Assembly: GCF_014205335.1 (NCBI RefSeq)
Contig: NZ_JACHNH010000001.1
Span: 806,001-870,000 of the forward strand
Direction of reading: 5' to 3'
DNA length: 64,000 bases
Source of the DNA: Amorphoplanes digitatis
GTDB taxonomy: Bacteria; Actinomycetota; Actinomycetes; Mycobacteriales; Micromonosporaceae
Under the pieces are notes generated by a model, which made no database searches, was not told the DNA's origin, and was given only the letters and a program-made list of their open reading frames with translations. This document shows positions 8,441 through 16,796 of this stretch, one piece after another (position 1 is the stretch's first letter; each line of letters opens with the position of its first letter). The position numbers were made by a program, and so were the translations under genes.

Positions 8441-9880
8441 TCAGTCCGCGTCGACGCCGACCCGGCTGTCCGCCGGACGGGGCGTCACCTTGGCCGAGGC
8501 GCTGATCTTCGCGGGGGCGGCCGAGCCGGACGCCGTGGGCCCGGGGACCGCCGCCGTGGCCGTCTCGGGCGCCGCGTGCTGGCCGACCGACGTCATGGGT
8601 GAGGGCGACTGCGCGCCGACGTGTGCCTGGCCGGCGGCCGGTGCGGCCGGCTCCTCGTCCTCGTCATCGTCCGGGGACGCGGCGGCCGCGAGGACCGCGG
8701 CGGCGGCCAGCTCGGCGACCCGCTTGGCCTCCTTCTGCACCTGGCGGCGCACGTCGGTGGCGCGGCGCTCCGCGGCCTCCCCGGCGCGCTTCGCCTCGGC
8801 GACGTGCTCGAGCTCGGCCTCGAGCTCCTTGGTCACCTCGGCCAGGCGCTGCTGCACCAGCGCCTCGTCCTTTTCGGCGGCCTCAGCCCGCTCCTTGGCC
8901 GCGGCGACCTTCCGCTCGGCCTCGGCGACCTCCGCGTGGGCGGTCTCCAGGTCCTTGCCGGCCCGGTTGATCTTCTCCTGTTGGGCGGAGATCTCCTTGC
9001 GGGTCGAGGTGGCCTGCTCGTCGGAGCGGCGCAGCACCTCCTCCGCGTACTTGTCGGCCTCGCTGCGCAGGTCGGCGCACTGCTTCTCGACGCTCGAGCG
9101 CATCTGGGTGAGCTCCTGGGCGACGGAGGACTTCAGCTCGGTGCGCTCGCGCTCGGCATCCGTGCGCAGCTTCGCGACGTCCTGCTGGGTCTTGGCGCGC
9201 AGCGCCTTCATCTCCTGGTCGGCCTGCATCCGGGTCGACTTGGCGTAGCCGTCGGCCTCGGCGCGGGCCCGCTGCGCCTCCTGCGTGGCCCGCTCGCCGA
9301 GCTGCTTGGACTCGGCGCGGGCGCGGGCGAGCGTCGACTCGGCCTCCGCGCGCATCTGCTCGGCGGCCTGGCGGCTGGTGGCGACGGCCTTCTCCGCGGC
9401 GGCCCGCCGGGCGACGTCGGCCTTCTCCTCCTCGGCGCGGCGGGCGGCCAGGGCGATCTCGAAGTCGCGGACGCCGTCGTGGGCGTGCGCCTCGGCCTCG
9501 CCGCGGATCCGCTCGGCCTCGGCGAGGCGGGCGGCGATGTCGTCGGCGGCGGCGCGCTTGATGTCCGCGGCGACCTCCTCGGCCTTGGCGAGGATCTCCT
9601 CGACCTTCGGGCCGAGGTGGCGGAACGAGACCTCGGCGCCGATGCCGGGCTGGCGCCGCGACTGGGCGGCCTCCTGCTGAAGCCGGTCGATCTGCCCGGC
9701 CATCGCCTGTATCTGCGAATAGGCCTGCTCGCGCTCGGTCGCCAGGGTGGCTATCTCGCTCTCGGCACGCGCCACGTAGCGCTCGACCTGCTTCTTCTCA
9801 TAACCCCGCAGGGCGGTCTCGAAGCTGGGCTCGGAGGCTGCGTCTCCACCGAGGCCGAAGATTTCCCCGCCATGCGACAT
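8441..9880 (-). CDS. DivIVA-like coiled-coil protein A
   Basis: A 479-residue protein. The ATG at 9880 (MSHGGEIFGLGG) has a GAGG ribosome site 9 bp upstream and is preferred over the one at 9889. Residues about 15-60 resemble the DivIVA crossing-helix region (FETALRGYEKKQVERYVARA). A continuous coiled coil rich in Ala, Glu, Arg and Lys runs to about residue 390, followed by an acidic patch (DDDEDEE) and a Pro/Ala/Ser-rich tail. Such proteins (DivIVA, Scy, FilP relatives) organise polar growth or the cytoskeleton in filamentous actinobacteria; that role is inferred here. It is a paralogue of the gene at 10120-11409. Confidence 0.8.
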   Translation of the reverse strand: MSHGGEIFGLGGDAASEPSFETALRGYEKKQVERYVARAESEIATLATEREQAYSQIQAMAGQIDRLQQEAAQSRRQPGIGAEVSFRHLGPKVEEILAKAEEVAADIKRAAADDIAARLAEAERIRGEAEAHAHDGVRDFEIALAARRAEEEKADVARRAAAEKAVATSRQAAEQMRAEAESTLARARAESKQLGERATQEAQRARAEADGYAKSTRMQADQEMKALRAKTQQDVAKLRTDAERERTELKSSVAQELTQMRSSVEKQCADLRSEADKYAEEVLRRSDEQATSTRKEISAQQEKINRAGKDLETAHAEVAEAERKVAAAKERAEAAEKDEALVQQRLAEVTKELEAELEHVAEAKRAGEAAERRATDVRRQVQKEAKRVAELAAAAVLAAAASPDDDEDEEPAAPAAGQAHVGAQSPSPMTSVGQHAAPETATAAVPGPTASGSAAPAKISASAKVTPRPADSRVGVDAD

Positions 9881-10003
9881 ACTTTCCATCCTCACATACG
9901 CATCGTCCCGTGACGTGTCGATACACACCGCCTGGCGGGAGTAAGCGTCTCGTTGTGATTTGTCGTGTTCAGGTGCTCAGGCTACGTATGAAAAACGAAC
10001 GGA

Positions 10004-10029
10004 CCGCACCGGAGGGAGCTCCGGTGCGG
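10004..10029 (-). terminator. Rho-independent terminator of coiled-coil gene B
   Basis: A perfect 11-bp stem (CCGCACCGGAG / CTCCGGTGCGG) with a 4-base loop lies about 90 bp beyond the stop of the gene at 10120-11409. On the minus strand it is followed eight bases later by five T residues (9995-9991), the classical layout of an intrinsic terminator. Confidence 0.75.
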
Positions 10030-10119
10030 CCCGCAAACGCCTTCGCACAACCGGCCCGGTCATATCAACCGTTGCGCACGCCAAAGGGTGGCGCAACCGG
10101 GGACCGAGTGGCAAACGAC

Positions 10120-11409
10120 TCAGCTCGTCTTGGCGGCTGCCTCGGTCTTGGCGGCCTCGGGTGCCCGCTGCGGCGGGGTCTCGGTCTTGGCCTCCGCCTG
10201 CTTGATGACCTCGGCCGCCTGCGCCGCGGCTCCGGGCGTCGGCACCAGGCCGGAGAGGCCGGAGAGCATCTGGCCCAGCTGGTTGGTGACGGCGTCCTTC
10301 TGGCGGGTCAGGTCCTCGACCTCGCGCTTGGCGGCCTGCGTGGTGAGCTCGGCCTCCGTGCGGGCCGAGCTGAGCATGCGGCCGGCCTCGGCGCGGGCCT
10401 CGGTGACCGTCTTCTCCGCGAGGGCGCGGGCCTTCTCGACCGTCTCGACGGCGTTGCGCTCGGCCTCGACGCGGCGGGTCTCGGCGCGCTGGCCGATCTC
10501 CTTGGCGCGCTCCTCGGCGGCGCGGGCGCGCTGCTCGGCCTCGGCCACCATCTTCTGGGTGGCGTTGACCTGGGCGGCGTGCCGCTGTGACTCCTCGCGC
10601 TCGCTCTTCTCCCGGCGCTCCGCGGTCTCCAGCGCGAGGGCCTGGAGGTCCTTGTCGCGCTTGTCGCGGGCGTCGGTCAGCATCTTGGTGGCCTCGGCGC
10701 GCTTCTCCTCGGCCTCGCGGGCCGCCTTCGCGCGCAGCTGGGTGATCTCCCGCTCGGCGGTGGCGCGCAGCGAGGCGACCTCACGCTCCACGGTCGACTT
10801 GAGCTCGGCGACCTCGTGCGCGGTGACCGTGCGCAGCTGCTTGGTCTCGCGGTCGGCGTCGGAGCGCAGCGTGTCGGCCTCGCGGCGGGCCTGCACCCGG
10901 TTCTCCGCGGACTCGCGCTCGGCCTGCGTGCGGACCTGCCCCGCCTCACGCTCGGCGGTCGCCTTCATGGCGGCGGCCTCGGCGCGGGCCTTGTCGGTGA
11001 TCTCGCGCGCCTCGAGCCGGGCCGCGGAGAGGATGCCCTCGGACTCCCGCTTGGCCTCGTTGCGGTGGTCGTTTGCCTGTTCCTCGGCCAGCCGGAGGAT
11101 CTGCTCGACCCGGGTGCCCAGCCCGGAGAGGGTCGGCCGGTTGTTCTCCTCGAGGAGCTTGGTGCTGTCGGCCAGCTTCTGCTCGAGGGCGTTGAGGCGC
11201 TGCTCCGCCTGGCGCAGCCGGCGCTGCGCGTCGTTCATCCGCTGCTCGGCCTCACCGCGGGCCTGCTCGGACTGGTTCAGGGCGGCGACGAGCCGGCCGA
11301 GGTGACCATCCACCTGGTGGCGGTCGTATCCACGCAGGACGACGGTGAAGTCGTGCTGCGAATTTGCGGTCTCGAAAAACGCGAGATTGGCATCCTGCTG
11401 CTGGGGCAT
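10120..11409 (-). CDS. DivIVA-like coiled-coil protein B
   Basis: A 429-residue protein starting at ATG 11409 (MPQQQDANLAFFE). Near the N-terminus the stretch FTVVLRGYDRHQVDGHLGRL has the DivIVA-type layout also seen in protein A (ALRGYEKKQVERYV). A long coiled coil (about residues 45-385) rich in Ala, Glu, Arg and Thr follows, then an Ala/Pro/Thr tail ending in KTEAAAKTS. No membrane helix. The two genes have the same direction, are 239 bp apart and are separated by a terminator, so they are probably transcribed independently. A scaffold role in tip growth or division is inferred from the family type. Confidence 0.8.
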   Translation of the reverse strand: MPQQQDANLAFFETANSQHDFTVVLRGYDRHQVDGHLGRLVAALNQSEQARGEAEQRMNDAQRRLRQAEQRLNALEQKLADSTKLLEENNRPTLSGLGTRVEQILRLAEEQANDHRNEAKRESEGILSAARLEAREITDKARAEAAAMKATAEREAGQVRTQAERESAENRVQARREADTLRSDADRETKQLRTVTAHEVAELKSTVEREVASLRATAEREITQLRAKAAREAEEKRAEATKMLTDARDKRDKDLQALALETAERREKSEREESQRHAAQVNATQKMVAEAEQRARAAEERAKEIGQRAETRRVEAERNAVETVEKARALAEKTVTEARAEAGRMLSSARTEAELTTQAAKREVEDLTRQKDAVTNQLGQMLSGLSGLVPTPGAAAQAAEVIKQAEAKTETPPQRAPEAAKTEAAAKTS

Positions 11410-11689
11410 TGGGACATACTGGCAGACCCCCCAGGGGGCCACGCAAGAGCGTACGGGCCTGGTATTCCGGCCTAAGATCACCTTCGGCATGGCCACCGAG
11501 GGCCGGTGTCGGCCGTTCGGTGGGCACCGCGCCGGGCTTGCCCGCAGAGCGTTGTCGCGCCGCTACCTGCTGTGCTGCCCGAAATCGGAGGTTCGTCGCA
11601 CGGGGCCGCCGGTCGGCGCTCCTCGATGGTGACGATCCTGCCAGGCCCCGGGGCTGGCGTCAGGACGTTTCACCCGCAAGGCTGACGAA

Positions 11690-12142
11690 TCAGGCGGGCT
11701 GGACCAGCTCCACGAGTACGCCGCCGGCGTCCTTCGGGTGCACGAAGTTGATCCGCGAGCCGGCCGTGCCGCGCTTCGGCTCGTCGTAGAGGAGCCGGAG
11801 CCCCCGGGCGCGCAGCGCGGCGCCGGCCGCCTCGACGTCGGCAACGGTGTATGCCAATTGTTGAAGCCCGGGCCCGCTGCGGTCGAGGAACTTCGCGATC
11901 GCCGAGTCGGGCCGCAGCGGCGCGAGAAGCTGGATCCGCGCGCCGGTGCCGTCGTCGCCGGCGGCGAGCATCGCCTCGCGCACGCCCTGCTCCTGGTTCG
12001 TCTCCTCGTGCACGCAGCGCATGCCGAAGATCTGCGCGTAGAACGCGATGGCCTCGTCCAGGTCCGGGACCGCGATGCCGACGTGGTCGACGCGGAGCAG
12101 CCCGACCTCCGGCAGGGAGTCAAGGTCGCGAAGTGATTCCAT
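11690..12142 (-). CDS. mce: Methylmalonyl-CoA epimerase-like VOC protein
   Basis: A 150-residue vicinal-oxygen-chelate protein of the length of methylmalonyl-CoA epimerase, which interconverts (S)- and (R)-methylmalonyl-CoA between propionyl-CoA carboxylase and the mutase. Conserved elements: VDHVGIAVPDLDEAIAFY, EQGVREAML, and the C-terminal SRINFVHPKDAGGVLVELV. Metal ligands expected from the family are visible as H20, Q71 and E145, but the usual HH pair before IAF is QQ (Q94-Q95, GLQQLAYTV). I recall the same QQ in mycobacterial homologues, so it may define an actinobacterial subgroup. Divergent from the thiolase gene and close to meaB, consistent with a propionate or branched-acyl route. 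Confidence 0.78.
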   Translation of the reverse strand: MESLRDLDSLPEVGLLRVDHVGIAVPDLDEAIAFYAQIFGMRCVHEETNQEQGVREAMLAAGDDGTGARIQLLAPLRPDSAIAKFLDRSGPGLQQLAYTVADVEAAGAALRARGLRLLYDEPKRGTAGSRINFVHPKDAGGVLVELVQPA

Positions 12143-12209
12143 GTCGGAGAGTGTGACATTCTCGCGGCGATCCCCGATGGGTAACGGTACGGCGCCGGGC
12201 TAGGCTGAC

Positions 12210-12225
12210 CCTAACCATCGTTCAG
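12210..12225. promoter_or_regulatory. Putative acyl-CoA regulon operator, copy 1
   Basis: The 16 bases CCTAACCATCGTTCAG match the ideal palindrome CTGAACGATCGTTCAG at 12 positions, with a perfect right half. It lies between the divergent epimerase and thiolase genes, just downstream of a TAGGCT -10 candidate at 12201-12206. Related sites stand before icmA (21732) and the enoyl-CoA hydratase gene (44369). Confidence 0.5.
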
Positions 12226-12282
12226 GTGCCGCGCCCCGGGTGTCCCGGCCGCGGCCGCCGCAACCGGAAAGCGAAGCCACCC

Positions 12283-13467
12283 GTGACCAGCTCGGTGATC
12301 GTCAGCGGCGCCCGTACGCCCATGGGCCGCCTCCTCGGCAACCTCAAGAACGTGCCGGCCACCGCCCTCGGCGGTCACGCGATCGCCGCCGCGCTGGAGC
12401 GCGGCGGGGTCGCACCCGGCCTGGTGCAGTACGTGATCATGGGGCAGGTGCTCCAGGCCGGCACCGGCCAGATCACCGCCCGGCAGGCCGCGGTGGCGGC
12501 GGGCATCCCGATGACGACGCCGGCGCTGACCGTCAACAAGGTCTGCCTCTCCGGCCTTGACGCCATCGCGCTGGCCGACCAGCTGATCCGCGCGGGCGAG
12601 TTCGACATCATCGTGGCCGGCGGCATGGAGTCGATGACCAACGCGCCGCACCTGATGATGGGCCAGCGCCAGGGCAAGAAGTACGGCGACATCCTGGTCC
12701 GCGACCACACCGCGTACGACGGCCTGACGGACCCGTGGGACGGCGTCTCGATGGGCGAGTCCACCGAGCGCAGCGGCGCCGACCTCGGCATCACCCGCGA
12801 GGAGCAGGACGCCTTCGCCGCGCTGAGCCACCGGCGGGCGGCCGCCGCGCAGGTCAACGGCCACTTCGCCGAGGAGATCGTCGCGGTACCGACCGGCCAG
12901 CGCGGCGCGGACGTCACCATCGACACCGACGAGGGCGTGCGGCCCGACGCGACCGCCGAGTCGCTCGGCGCGCTGCGTCCCGCGTTCGCCAAGGACGGCA
13001 CCATCACGGCCGCCAGCTCCTCGCCGATCTCCGACGGCGCCGCCGCGGTCGTGGTGATGAGCCGGGCCAAGGCCGAGGAGCTCGGGCTCACCTGGCTGGC
13101 CGAGATCGGCGCGCACGGCAACGTCGCCGGCCCGGACAGCTCGCTCCAGGCGCAGCCGGCCAACGCGATCAAGCACGCGCTCGGCAAGGCCGGCCTCTCG
13201 GTCGGCGACCTCGACCTGATCGAGATGAACGAGGCCTTCGCCCAGGTCGTGCTGCACTCGATGCGCGAGCTGAAGGTGAGCGAGGAGATCGTCAACGTCA
13301 ACGGCGGCGCGATCGCGCTCGGCCACCCGATCGGCATGTCCGGCGCCCGGCTGGTGCTGACGCTCGCGCTGGAGCTCAAGCGGCGCGGCGGCGGGCTCGG
13401 CGCGGCCGCGCTCTGCGGCGGCGGGGGCCAGGGCGACGCTCTTCTCATCAAGGTGCCCACCGCTTGA
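12283..13467 (+). CDS. Acetyl-CoA C-acetyltransferase (thiolase)
   Basis: A 394-residue degradative or biosynthetic thiolase that condenses or cleaves acetyl-CoA units. GTG 12283 gives the family start [15 protein letters not shown]. The acylated cysteine C88 is in NKVCLSG, H348 in [14 protein letters not shown], and the second catalytic cysteine C378 in [12 protein letters not shown] is also present, so the active site is complete. Length equals the PhaA/AtoB class. Probably co-transcribed with meaB, whose start is 20 bp downstream. A candidate operator for acyl-CoA genes lies upstream at 12210-12225. Confidence 0.9.
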   Translation: MTSSVIVSGARTPMGRLLGNLKNVPATALGGHAIAAALERGGVAPGLVQYVIMGQVLQAGTGQITARQAAVAAGIPMTTPALTVNKVCLSGLDAIALADQLIRAGEFDIIVAGGMESMTNAPHLMMGQRQGKKYGDILVRDHTAYDGLTDPWDGVSMGESTERSGADLGITREEQDAFAALSHRRAAAAQVNGHFAEEIVAVPTGQRGADVTIDTDEGVRPDATAESLGALRPAFAKDGTITAASSSPISDGAAAVVVMSRAKAEELGLTWLAEIGAHGNVAGPDSSLQAQPANAIKHALGKAGLSVGDLDLIEMNEAFAQVVLHSMRELKVSEEIVNVNGGAIALGHPIGMSGARLVLTLALELKRRGGGLGAAALCGGGGQGDALLIKVPTA

Positions 13468-13487
13468 TCATGGGGCAGGATGCGGGG

Positions 13488-14453
13488 GTGAACACCTCCC
13501 CGCGTCCCGGCCGGGACGTACCGACGCTGGTGAGCCGGGCGCGTGAGGGCGACCCCCGTTCCGTCGCGCGCCTGATCAGCCTCGTCGAGAACGGCGACCC
13601 CAAGCTGCCGGAGGTCGCCGCGGCGCTGGCGCCGTACTCGGGCCGGGCACAGGTCGTCGGCCTGACCGGCTCGCCCGGCGTCGGCAAGTCCACGACCACG
13701 AACGAGCTGGTCCGCGCGCTGCGCAAGGCGGGCGTGCGGGTCGGCGTGCTGGCCGTCGACCCGTCAAGCCCGTTCACCGGCGGCGCGATCCTCGGCGACC
13801 GGATCCGGATGCAGGACCACACCACCGACCCGGGCGTCTACATCCGCTCGATGTCCAGCCGGGGCCACCTCGGCGGCCTGGCCGCCGCGACCCCGCAGGC
13901 CGTGCGGGTGCTGGAGGGCGCGGGCTGCGACGTGGTGCTCGTCGAGACCGTCGGCGTCGGCCAGGCCGAGGTCGAGATCGCGTCCCTGGCCGACACCACG
14001 CTGGTGCTGCTCGCGCCCGGGATGGGCGACGCGATCCAGGCGGTCAAGGCCGGCATCCTGGAGATCGCCGACGTCTTCGTGGTCAACAAGGCCGACCGGC
14101 CCGGCGCCGACGCCACCTACCGCGACATCCAGGGGATGCTCTCGCTCGGCGAGCGCGGCCCGGGCGACTGGCGGCCGCAGGTCGTGCGGGCCGTCGCGGT
14201 CAAGGGCGAGGGCGTCGACGACGTCGTCGACGCGATCGGCAAGCACCGCGCCTGGCTGGAGTCGTCCGACCGGCTCCGGGACCGGCGCGAGGCGCGGGCC
14301 GCCGCGGAGGTCGAGGCCATCGCGCTCGGCACGCTGCGTGCCCGGCTGGGCTCCCTGCGCGAGGGTACGGCGCTGAGCGACCTCGCCGCCCGGGTGGCCG
14401 CCGGTGAGCTGGACCCGTACGCCGCCGCCGACGACCTGATCCGGGGCCTGTAG
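13488..14453 (+). CDS. meaB: MeaB-type GTPase, acyl-CoA mutase chaperone
   Basis: A 321-residue G3E-family GTPase that guards B12-dependent acyl-CoA mutases by controlling cofactor loading. Walker A is GSPGVGKSTT (residues 61-70); the signature VDPSSPFTGGAILGDRIRM, the switch element LVETVGVGQAE and the guanine motif NKAD follow. GTG 13488 has AGGA eight bases upstream; an ATG at 13470 is an alternative. It follows the thiolase gene by 20 bp. Its client could be the isobutyryl-CoA mutase whose large subunit is encoded at 21769, or a methylmalonyl-CoA mutase outside the window. Confidence 0.9.
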   Translation: MNTSPRPGRDVPTLVSRAREGDPRSVARLISLVENGDPKLPEVAAALAPYSGRAQVVGLTGSPGVGKSTTTNELVRALRKAGVRVGVLAVDPSSPFTGGAILGDRIRMQDHTTDPGVYIRSMSSRGHLGGLAAATPQAVRVLEGAGCDVVLVETVGVGQAEVEIASLADTTLVLLAPGMGDAIQAVKAGILEIADVFVVNKADRPGADATYRDIQGMLSLGERGPGDWRPQVVRAVAVKGEGVDDVVDAIGKHRAWLESSDRLRDRREARAAAEVEAIALGTLRARLGSLREGTALSDLAARVAAGELDPYAAADDLIRGL

Positions 14454-14539
14454 GAGGTCACACCCGCGTCGCCGCCGAATGACTTCATTCCCACCCCCGG
14501 GAAGTCGATCGGAACGGTGACGACCGGGAGGCGGTAGAG

Positions 14540-16132
14540 GTGGACTACAGCGTCATGGGCGCCGGGGAGCTGTCGAACGCGCTCCTGGCGATCGAGGACC
14601 AGGTCGTGACCGACGTCGATGGCAACCTCGCCGCCGCGGTCGAGATCGAGCGGCTGGCCGGGCCGCTGGGCGACGAGCTCCTGCTCGCCCGGGCCCGGCT
14701 CTGCGCGGCGAGCCTGCGGCTGCGCTCCGGCGACGTCGCCACGGCCACCCGGCAGATCTACGCCCTGCTCGAGTGGGCCACCCGCTACGGCGACCGCCGG
14801 CTGCTGGCCCGCGTCTACCACGCCTGCGCGAACGCCTCCCTGCTGGCCGGTGACGCGGACAAGCGGCTGGAGCAGGCGCTGAGCGCGGTCGAGCTGCTGG
14901 ACGAGACCGACACCCCGTACATGCAGGTGTCCTACCGCCTTCGGCTGGCCGAGGCGCTCTCCCGCAGCAGCACCATCGACGCCGCCCGGCCCCGCTTCCG
15001 CCAGGCCGAGCAGCTGGCCCGGGAGCTGGGTTACTGGGAGATGCTCCCGGTGGCCCTCAACAACTGGGCGTACGGCGAGTTCCTCGCCGGGGAGTTCGCC
15101 CGCTCCGAGCAGGTGGCCAACCGGCTCCTCGAGCACGCGGCCGCGCACGGCGTCGACCTCGGCCCCGCCTACCTGGACACCATCGGCGCGATCCAGATCG
15201 AGAACGGGCTGTACGCCGAGGCCGAGCGGACCATGCGGCTGTGCATCCAGCGCTGCGCCGCCGGGGAGAGCGACAACGCCGACGACATGGCCGAGTACCA
15301 GCTGACCCTGGCCCGGGCCCTGCGCGGGCTGGGCGAGCTGGAACAGGCGCAGGCCGGCCTGGACCGCTCCCGGTCGCTCTGCGCCGAGCGGGAGCTGCAC
15401 ACGGTGCTGGCCCGGCTGCACCAGGAGCAGGCCGAGCTGTACGCCGCCCGCGGCGAGTACGCGGCGGCGTTCGCCGAGCAGAAGGTGGCCTTCGCCGCCG
15501 CCGAGAGCCTGCGGGTCAGGGAACGGCAGTCGCAGGCGCAGACCCGGCAGGCCATGTTCGAGACCGCCGAGGCACGCCAGGACGCCGAACGGTTCCGGGA
15601 GCAGGCCCGCCTCGACCCGCTGACCGGGCTGCGCAACCGCCGCTACGTCGACGAGGAACTACCCGCCCTGATCGCCGGGGATCCGGACCTCGCCCTGGCG
15701 ATCGCCGACCTCGATCACTTCAAGCGGATCAACGACACGTTGTCGCACGACACCGGCGACCAGGTGCTGATCCGGATCGCCGAGCTGCTGAGGACCGGCC
15801 TGGCCCGCGCCGCACCGGAGGGTTTCGCGGCCCGTCTCGGCGGCGAGGAGTTCCTGCTCGTGCTGCCGGCCACCCGGCTCGCCGCGGCCGCCGGGCATCT
15901 CGACGAGATCCGGCGGACCATCAGCGGGTACGGCTGGCGGGACGTGACCGGCGAGCTGCCCGTCACGATCAGCATCGGCGTCGCCGCCGTCGGCGAGACA
16001 TCGCCGCGCAGCCTGTCCGCGACGCTGGCCACCGCCGACCGCAACCTCTACGCCGCCAAGGGCGCCGGCCGCGACCGCGTCGTCTCCGGCACACCCCCCG
16101 AGCACCGCCGCCGCGCCTACCGCGATCGCTAG
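14540..16132 (+). CDS. TPR-containing diguanylate cyclase
   Basis: A 530-residue soluble protein. Residues about 20-340 form tetratricopeptide-like helical repeats (for example EAERTMRLCIQRCAAGESD and LARALRGLGELEQAQAGLD), followed by a coiled linker and a C-terminal GGDEF domain. The active-site loop is GGEEF (residues 434-438), with the metal and substrate region DLDHFKRIND intact, so c-di-GMP synthesis is plausible. No RxxD inhibitory site precedes the loop (EGFAARLGGEEF), so product inhibition through that site is not expected. No membrane helix or signal peptide. The stop shares CTAG with the convergent padR gene. Confidence 0.88.
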   Translation: MDYSVMGAGELSNALLAIEDQVVTDVDGNLAAAVEIERLAGPLGDELLLARARLCAASLRLRSGDVATATRQIYALLEWATRYGDRRLLARVYHACANASLLAGDADKRLEQALSAVELLDETDTPYMQVSYRLRLAEALSRSSTIDAARPRFRQAEQLARELGYWEMLPVALNNWAYGEFLAGEFARSEQVANRLLEHAAAHGVDLGPAYLDTIGAIQIENGLYAEAERTMRLCIQRCAAGESDNADDMAEYQLTLARALRGLGELEQAQAGLDRSRSLCAERELHTVLARLHQEQAELYAARGEYAAAFAEQKVAFAAAESLRVRERQSQAQTRQAMFETAEARQDAERFREQARLDPLTGLRNRRYVDEELPALIAGDPDLALAIADLDHFKRINDTLSHDTGDQVLIRIAELLRTGLARAAPEGFAARLGGEEFLLVLPATRLAAAAGHLDEIRRTISGYGWRDVTGELPVTISIGVAAVGETSPRSLSATLATADRNLYAAKGAGRDRVVSGTPPEHRRRAYRDR

Positions 16133-16725
16133 CTGAACTCGGCGAGCGTCTGGTTGATCAGGTTCTCGTCCCAGGTCAGCCGGCCCGAGGCCAGGTCGTC
16201 CACCAGCGCGCCCAGCCAGGTGAGCTCGGCGCCGAGCATCGCGGCGCGGTACTCGTCCTCGATGAGGAAGAGCCGGGGCAGCCCGGGCGGCGCCTGCCCC
16301 TGTATCTGCGCGACCTTCTCCCGTAGCGCGGCGATGCGCCGCTCCAGCAGCGCGCGTACCTCGGCCGGGTCCAGGATCGGCAGGAACGCCAGCGCGGCCG
16401 GGAACTCCGGGAACTCCCGGGCCGGCGTCGGCAGCATGTCGGTTAGCCACCGGCGCAGCGTCGCGCTGCCCGCGGGAGTGATCTCGTAGACCGTTCGCTC
16501 GGGGCGACCGGGCTCGCGCGTGGTGCCGCCGGGCCGGGCCAGGCCGTCCCGGACCAGCCGGTCCAGCGCCTGGTAGACGCTGTTGCGCTGGGCGACGTTG
16601 ACGAGCTGGTCCTGGCCGCGCTCCTTGATCATCTGCTGCATCCGGTACGGGTGCATCGGCGCCTCGGCCAGCAGGGCCAGCAGCATCATCGCCAGCGTGG
16701 ACCGGCGCGGCTCCGCAGACGTCAT
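16129..16725 (-). CDS. PadR-family transcriptional regulator
   Basis: A 198-residue PadR regulator with the N-terminal winged helix (LALLAEAPMHPYRMQQMI, then SVYQALDRLVRDGLARPGG, and the wing GRPERTVYEITPAG) and a C-terminal helical dimerisation domain (residues about 100-198, Vir-like). ATG 16725 gives a typical start. It is divergent from a flavin monooxygenase gene; the 64-bp gap holds three copies of a TAGTCAT half-site, the probable operator. It most likely represses itself and the monooxygenase in answer to an aromatic or toxic compound. Its stop codon overlaps the convergent GGDEF gene. Confidence 0.9.
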   Translation of the reverse strand: MTSAEPRRSTLAMMLLALLAEAPMHPYRMQQMIKERGQDQLVNVAQRNSVYQALDRLVRDGLARPGGTTREPGRPERTVYEITPAGSATLRRWLTDMLPTPAREFPEFPAALAFLPILDPAEVRALLERRIAALREKVAQIQGQAPPGLPRLFLIEDEYRAAMLGAELTWLGALVDDLASGRLTWDENLINQTLAEFS

Positions 16726-16764
16726 GGTCCACAGCCTAGGGGTGTTCTCAGGGTTGCCGGACCA

Positions 16765-16796
16765 TAGTCATGGCATGCATAGTCATTGTATGACTA
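16765..16796. promoter_or_regulatory. Putative PadR operator
   Basis: TAGTCAT occurs at 16765-16771 and 16780-16786 as a direct repeat 15 bp apart, and inverted (ATGACTA) at 16790-16796. The last two form a palindrome with a 3-base spacer that covers the monooxygenase start codon. The site lies in the padR-monooxygenase divergent gap, as expected for PadR control. Confidence 0.6.

Noticed and set aside
12735-13469. An upstream extension of meaB inside the thiolase gene
   Set aside because: The extra codons give arginine-rich shadow sequence; the MeaB family start is at about 13488 and the thiolase motifs are in the other frame.
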